Below are positions 23,027 through 27,118 of a stretch of DNA of 27,118 bases, piece after piece (positions within the stretch are counted from its first letter, which is position 1; each line of letters starts with the position of its first letter). The stretch is taken from NCBI GenBank assembly GCA_051004815.1, contig JBPCJY010000196.1:1-27118 (forward strand). Direction: 5' to 3'. This DNA is from JBBQXY01 sp051004815 (lineage in GTDB: Bacteria > Chloroflexota > Ktedonobacteria > Ktedonobacterales > Ktedonobacteraceae). Both the position numbers and the translations under genes were made by a program. The notes beneath the pieces were generated by a model, which saw nothing but the letters and a program-made list of their open reading frames with translations, made no database searches and was not told where the DNA came from.

Positions 23027-25627
23027 TTACAAACATTCCTTTGGCACTTCTGGCACGGGTGGTGCTGACGGTACTGGCGGTATTGGTGGTGCTGATGGTG
23101 CTGGCGCAAAAGTAGGTGGTTTCTTGCCAGGCCCCTTTGACGTCGGCACTTGAGCGGAGCCAGCTCTCGCTGCCGGTGATGTTACAGCTACGCCCCGGCC
23201 TGGGGATGGGATGAAACCAGGGGCAGGTGGCAAAGCTGAGGAAGAACCTCCTCCTGCGGTTGGAGCCGGTCCCATGCCAGTCGGTGTCGTGAAAGGCGGG
23301 GTAAAGGGTGGCATTGAGTCGGGAGGCACGAGAGGACCACCTTGACCACGAACATAATCGATGTCCGCCGCATCGCCAATCGTGACGAACATGCCCGCGA
23401 GACGCGGTAATTCTAACGCGTTCATCTCAATCTGATCTGTGACAGGACCCACATCCTCGGCAATGAATACTTGCCTGACCAACTGCACGCCTTCGACACG
23501 CGTGGCAACCGCCAGCAATTCCTGGGCCATGACTGGCTTTGAGAGCGGCCAGCCGCGCTGTATTTTGCCATGTTGTGGAGTGGTTCGTAAGGCGACCTGG
23601 CTATCCAACAGGGCATCGGGCATGTTCGGGTCGGGCAGTGGCGAGAGAAACTGGGCCAATGCCTGTTTGACGGCTTCACGCACCTGGGCGATAGCAGTTC
23701 CGGCCACAATCTGAATACCGACAGAGACCCATAGCGGCTTATAGACTGGGCCGACCACGAAAAGCTCAGTGGTAACGAGCCGTCGAGGTTCCAGGTAGTC
23801 AGCGATGACATCCAGAAAAATACGGTCTGGTTGTGGGGCAGAGGGATGGTCGGGGTCATACTTTGGAATGATCATCAACGTTACCGCACCAGGGGCAGCA
23901 CCGGGTATAATTTGCGCCAGGTCAGGATTATAGGTCGGAATAACTTCAATGCGACCAATATCAACGCCGGGGGTACGCAACGTGATGGATTGGAAGTCGG
24001 CCACCGTTACCAGGCGATCACGATGTTGGAGGTAGCGAGCAATCTGCTTCTCCCCTTCGGTGACAGTTTCTGCTTCTGCACCGCCCCACGTCCGCACAGG
24101 ATTCGTGACTTTGAAACTAACTGAGAGGCCAGGGATGGGCGAGACACTGGTAATAGCACCAACATCGACGTTCCCGGCGATGCCTTGTCCGTAGGCATAA
24201 TCGGCTCGCACCGTCGCGCCAGCTGGTAAACGTTTGCCATGCATGCCATCACCAAACTGTATCTCACCGGATTCACAATTGACGGTAAAGACCTTCGTTT
24301 GCGCAAACCCTGGCCGAATGCTACGCGTCCCTGGTGGGAAGCGCGAGTCGGCCTTCGGCACCTCGGCAGCAGCATCAAGGAGGTCATCTATCTCCTGCCA
24401 CCGTTCTGAAACACCGTTCATCGTCACGGTCAACTTCACTGAGTGATCGATGATGGGTAACTTGGCGAGTTTCGCGCTCTGCGCTGGCTCACCTGTTCCT
24501 GGGGGTAATAGTTCATTCTTCACGTAGGATTTCTGTGTGACACAGACGGCATTAATGCCAGCCCAGAGCAGCTTTACCTGTAATGATGAGGGGGTATCCA
24601 TCCGTGTGATACTGCTGTTGTCAGCGTGTGTCATGGGTGCGCTGATACGTAGCCAGGTAATCAAACGATCGTTGAGTTTGCTATCCTCCAGGGACGGTGG
24701 GAAATCATACATGCTAAGCGCGAAGGGGTCCTGGATGGTCCAGGTGCGCAATTTTTGCGGGTCCTTGGGCAAGGAAATCTCCACTACCCCTGGTTCGGCC
24801 AGCACATCGGTAGGCGCATTCGCATCGAGTGGCAGATATTGTGGCACAAGTTCCTGGGCTGCATCAGGAGATGAGCCACTCGTCAGAGGCGGCGGATTCG
24901 GGATTTGATACAGTAATCGCGGCCCAGCATTGGTTTCGCCCCGTGGCATGAGAGAACGGCTGGCATTCGTCACTACCGGCACGATGCCCAGGTTGATTGT
25001 TTGACCAACGATGGCCTGGCGTACCTCGTCTGGCGTATCGGTGGAACGGGCCAGCAGAGCAATCCATAGCGAGTTATCGACGACCTGACTGAGATCAACC
25101 CCATCCTTGTCATTGGCGGTCAGTTGGACTGCTTCATACAAAACTGGCATGAAATCGGCGGTGCGACTTGCGTAGAGGTTTGCAAGCTGATGGTAGTAGG
25201 CGGTATTCTCTCCAATCGGGTCGAGCGACTTGCGTTTGTAATAGAGTTGGGTCTCGACTGGCAGCACGTCCAGCCTCTTCTCAGTCCGAAAAGGCACCTG
25301 CGCACGAACTTCCACATCTGCTGGTAGTGAGAAGGTCTGCAATGGCCCCCTATCGTTAGAGAAGGCGACAAGGCCGCGAGCGGAGGAAGTGGGTTGCAAC
25401 GGAATGCCCAGCAGAGAGAGAAAGGCAATGCGGTTGCGCTCAGGAATCTGGTTACAACGCCAGATGATGCTCTCAGTGAGAAAGGCAAACAGTTCGAGCA
25501 GCGTCATGCCGGGATCGCTCTCGTTAAAATTCGTCCATTCCGGATTATAGGAAGGGATACGCGCTCGTACCTCGTTCAATATGTCCTGGTAGGTTCGATC
25601 ATCAATACGCGGAACCTGCAATGGCAT
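23027..25627 (-). CDS. baseplate assembly protein, gpJ/gp47-like
   Basis: An 866-residue baseplate protein of the kind usually annotated as putative baseplate assembly protein. The N-terminus has the diagnostic RIPSYNPEWTNFNESDPGMTLLELFAFLTE segment (split here: RIPSYNPEWTN, NESDPGMTLLELFAFLTE). FGDGMHGKRLPAGATVRADY with GNVDVG near residues 455-495, and TVADFQSITLRTPGVDIGRIEVIP from about 541, are typical of the gpJ/gp47 fold. It would form the inner baseplate wedge with gp25. The last 90 or so residues are Pro/Ala/Gly-rich and end in ECL, an unusual disordered tail. ATG 25627 is used because AAGGAG lies seven bases before it; a TTG at 25645 would overlap the gp25 gene. It follows gp25 by 14 bp and precedes the tail protein by 1 bp. 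Confidence 0.92.
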   Translation of the reverse strand: MPLQVPRIDDRTYQDILNEVRARIPSYNPEWTNFNESDPGMTLLELFAFLTESIIWRCNQIPERNRIAFLSLLGIPLQPTSSARGLVAFSNDRGPLQTFSLPADVEVRAQVPFRTEKRLDVLPVETQLYYKRKSLDPIGENTAYYHQLANLYASRTADFMPVLYEAVQLTANDKDGVDLSQVVDNSLWIALLARSTDTPDEVRQAIVGQTINLGIVPVVTNASRSLMPRGETNAGPRLLYQIPNPPPLTSGSSPDAAQELVPQYLPLDANAPTDVLAEPGVVEISLPKDPQKLRTWTIQDPFALSMYDFPPSLEDSKLNDRLITWLRISAPMTHADNSSITRMDTPSSLQVKLLWAGINAVCVTQKSYVKNELLPPGTGEPAQSAKLAKLPIIDHSVKLTVTMNGVSERWQEIDDLLDAAAEVPKADSRFPPGTRSIRPGFAQTKVFTVNCESGEIQFGDGMHGKRLPAGATVRADYAYGQGIAGNVDVGAITSVSPIPGLSVSFKVTNPVRTWGGAEAETVTEGEKQIARYLQHRDRLVTVADFQSITLRTPGVDIGRIEVIPTYNPDLAQIIPGAAPGAVTLMIIPKYDPDHPSAPQPDRIFLDVIADYLEPRRLVTTELFVVGPVYKPLWVSVGIQIVAGTAIAQVREAVKQALAQFLSPLPDPNMPDALLDSQVALRTTPQHGKIQRGWPLSKPVMAQELLAVATRVEGVQLVRQVFIAEDVGPVTDQIEMNALELPRLAGMFVTIGDAADIDYVRGQGGPLVPPDSMPPFTPPFTTPTGMGPAPTAGGGSSSALPPAPGFIPSPGRGVAVTSPAARAGSAQVPTSKGPGKKPPTFAPAPSAPPIPPVPSAPPVPEVPKECL

Positions 25628-25641
25628 AACGATGCTCCTTC

Positions 25642-26037
25642 TCAACTGGTAAAGGTCATACTGACACTGACGCGTTCGCGCACCTGGGTAGCGACCAGTT
25701 TATACGTGATCGTGGCGATGGTGGCCTGGTCATCATCGGGGTCCGGCACCACCTCCACCGTCTCGACGGTGATACGTGGCTCCCAGCGTGTCAGCGACTG
25801 TGTAATGCGGTCTTGAATCTGGTAGCGTGTGGTCACGGTATTGGGTTGAAAGAGATAGGGGGCGAGATTGCCGCCAAAGTTGGGCAGGCGCACACGCTCA
25901 TTCAGATTCGTCATCAAAATAATATGAATAGCTTCGCGCACGTTATCCTGGCCCTCTGAGTAGGCGAAACGCCCATCAGCTCCAATACGCGGTGGAAATG
26001 CAATGCCACGTCCAAATATTTTTCCAGGGTCTATCAT
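25642..26037 (-). CDS. gp25/gpW-like baseplate wedge protein
   Basis: A 131-residue protein of the gp25 (T4 wedge, formerly lysozyme-like) family and of normal length. Key parts are GRGIAFPPRIGADGRFAYSEGQDNVREAIHIILMTN, then ERVRLPNFGGNLAPYLFQPN (the RxxxPxFGxxLxxYLFxP signature), and QIQDRITQSLTRWEPRITVETVEV. It lacks catalytic motifs and is structural: it contacts the sheath and the gpJ-like protein in the baseplate. AAAGGA precedes the ATG at 26037. It is the second gene of the visible part of the operon, 26 bp after the preceding gene and 14 bp before the baseplate J gene. Confidence 0.92.
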   Translation of the reverse strand: MIDPGKIFGRGIAFPPRIGADGRFAYSEGQDNVREAIHIILMTNLNERVRLPNFGGNLAPYLFQPNTVTTRYQIQDRITQSLTRWEPRITVETVEVVPDPDDDQATIATITYKLVATQVRERVSVSMTFTS

Positions 26038-26063
26038 ATATTTTTTCCTTTCACCGCAAGGGT

Positions 26064-26921
26064 CTATAGGTGAGATAACAACTGGCGCAATTTGTCTAAT
26101 GTCGCGGATAGCACTTCGGGCGGCGTCGGAGTATGGCTGGGACGGGTTGGCGCATCGCTATCATAGACCGACGCAATCTGAAAGGGCGCGGTTGGCTCGC
26201 TCACGACATCCAGGGTACAGTTGACACATTTCGGGCGGAAAAAGATGCAGCGCAGGATATAGAGAGCCGCGCCACTGGGATCAATTTTTGGCTGTACCTG
26301 TGTGCCGCTTTGCGCTGGCTGATAGGTCTCGTTGCTCGTCGTGGGGATATAGCCCGCTAGCATACGCCGTTGCTGCCCCGGTGCGCCAGGGTCAGGGTAT
26401 TTCACGGGGAACAGTGGCAAAAGAGCTTCATTGGGAACGCTCTTTATGTATTGATCGACTGACAGTTCCTGCCATGTTTTGTTGGCAGGGGCGGCTTTGG
26501 TTGGATCAGTGATCCAGGCCATCTCTTTACCGCTTGTTGAGAGGCGGCGCAAGACAAAGCGGGCCGATTCTTGCAGGGTGACATCGACTTGACGATCAGG
26601 AGGTAGGCCCGGCAGCGTATTCACCAAACTCGCCAGGACGAGATAAAAGCAGCCATGAATTGGTAAATAGAGCTTCAAATGGCCAAGCGGTGGGGTCAAC
26701 CAGCTCAAAGGCGGGCCGAGCGGCGACGTGCGAAAGAGTGCCGGTGTGACAATGGAGTCTTTGAGCTGCGCTTGATTGTTTTGGAGGGTGGCCAGGAAGT
26801 CCCGCATGAACGAGTCGGATTTGAAACCGAGCAGGACGGGCTGTGGCATGTTCATGTGTGTGTTGCTCAGGACAGATGCTGTGGCCCATTGAACTTGTGA
26901 TTTGTGTAAAAGTGTTACCAT
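26064..26921 (-). CDS. conserved CIS/tail-cluster protein of unknown function
   Basis: A 285-residue protein (start ATG 26921, with GAGGG five bases upstream; the frame opens further to 26954 without a better site). I recognise no named domain. Features seen are PILVLLGF-type hydrophobic opening (MPQPVLLGFKSDSFMRDFLATL), GHLKLYLPIHGCFYLVLASLVNTLPGLPPDR, VDVTLQESARFVLRRL, EMAWITDP, and LPLFPVKYPDPGAPGQQRRMLAGYIPTTSNETYQ. The combination FVLRRL...W...LPLFPV...RRxLAGxIPTSxxETY is one I recall from unnamed proteins just before gp25/gpJ genes in tail-like clusters, so it is probably a particle or assembly component. A Cys pair, RPKCVNC, sits near residue 235. First gene of the operon in this window. 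Confidence 0.7.
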   Translation of the reverse strand: MVTLLHKSQVQWATASVLSNTHMNMPQPVLLGFKSDSFMRDFLATLQNNQAQLKDSIVTPALFRTSPLGPPLSWLTPPLGHLKLYLPIHGCFYLVLASLVNTLPGLPPDRQVDVTLQESARFVLRRLSTSGKEMAWITDPTKAAPANKTWQELSVDQYIKSVPNEALLPLFPVKYPDPGAPGQQRRMLAGYIPTTSNETYQPAQSGTQVQPKIDPSGAALYILRCIFFRPKCVNCTLDVVSEPTAPFQIASVYDSDAPTRPSHTPTPPEVLSATLDKLRQLLSHL

Positions 26922-26936
26922 GTTTCCCTCACAGAC

Positions 26937-26979
26937 CGATACATCGACTCCCATAGGATTTAAGTTATGCCATGTATCG
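26937..26979. promoter_or_regulatory. inverted repeat upstream of the tail operon
   Basis: CGATACAT (26937-26944) and ATGTATCG (26972-26979) are perfect 8-bp inverted repeats 27 bp apart, just upstream of the first tail gene on the minus strand. The AT-rich spacer holds only weak -10-like sequence, and no clear promoter is seen. It may be an operator flanking a promoter or chance. Confidence 0.25.
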
Positions 26980-26990
26980 TGTTTTCCAGG

Positions 26991-27091
26991 GCGAACGCAA
27001 GGGTCGCCCCTACTATGTACGGTTGCCCTTTCCCCCGGGAAGCGGCTCCACGAGCCGCATCGAGGATGGTAGGGGTGACCCTTGCGGTTGC
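26991..27091. repeat. dispersed hairpin element, about 100 bp
   Basis: Arms 26991-27016 and 27066-27091 are inverted repeats matching at 22 of 26 positions, with a core AAGGGTCGCCCCTACTAT. An inner hairpin GCGGCTC-CAC-GAGCCGC (27042-27058) lies between them. The core also occurs at 20062-20086 and in the arms at 13962-14067. It occupies the region right of the tail operon's first gene; no gene is seen from 26922 to the window end. Confidence 0.75.
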
Positions 27092-27118
27092 ACCGGTGGG
27101 GAGGGGGACGCTTTTTCG

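Overview
The window looks like a chromosomal segment of a free-living, moderately GC-rich, non-proteobacterial bacterium. The best guess is Chloroflexota of the Ktedonobacteria type. This rests on mycofactocin-type OYE/FadH reductases, a DoxX protein, a phage-tail-like contractile injection system (CIS) cluster, and short dispersed hairpin repeats with an AGGGTCGCCCCTAC-like core. The lineage is an inference and no rRNA is present.

Left part (1-8.5 kb): metabolic genes. Two adjacent plus-strand flavin/Fe-S oxidoreductases (88-4062) match the two mycofactocin-associated FadH/OYE families. A small tandem-repeat protein follows (4105-4419). A short minus-strand operon (5335-4428) encodes a VOC/glyoxalase-like protein and an SRPBCC (AHSA1-like) protein behind a recognisable promoter. 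A second plus-strand group has a YjbQ-family protein, an electron transfer flavoprotein alpha subunit without a beta subunit beside it, and a DoxX membrane protein. The DoxX gene is preceded by helically phased GTGA repeats and followed by a strong hairpin. An N-terminal stub of a luciferase-like monooxygenase gene (8290-8517) ends abruptly where the next system begins.

Right part (8.5-27.1 kb): part of a CIS/phage-tail-like locus. A plus-strand AAA+ ATPase of the CIS type (8598-10673) converges on a long minus-strand operon. Read in its own direction from 26921 down to 10683, that operon encodes: a conserved tail-cluster protein of unknown function, a gp25-like baseplate wedge, a gpJ-like baseplate assembly protein, a large tail protein I-like protein, two fibre-like proteins sharing an N-terminal domain, a conserved tail-cluster protein carrying a Thr-rich repeat linker and inserted palindromes, and a three-module GT2 glycosyltransferase. 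Sheath, tube, spike and tape-measure genes are not in the window and would be expected to the right of 27118.

The most unusual features are the tri-modular glycosyltransferase directly downstream of the Thr-rich protein, which suggests a glycosylated part of the particle. Others are the 106-bp near-perfect hairpin inserted in frame in a CIS gene, the helix-hairpin-helix-like array on one fibre-like protein, and the dispersed hairpin family seen at three sites.
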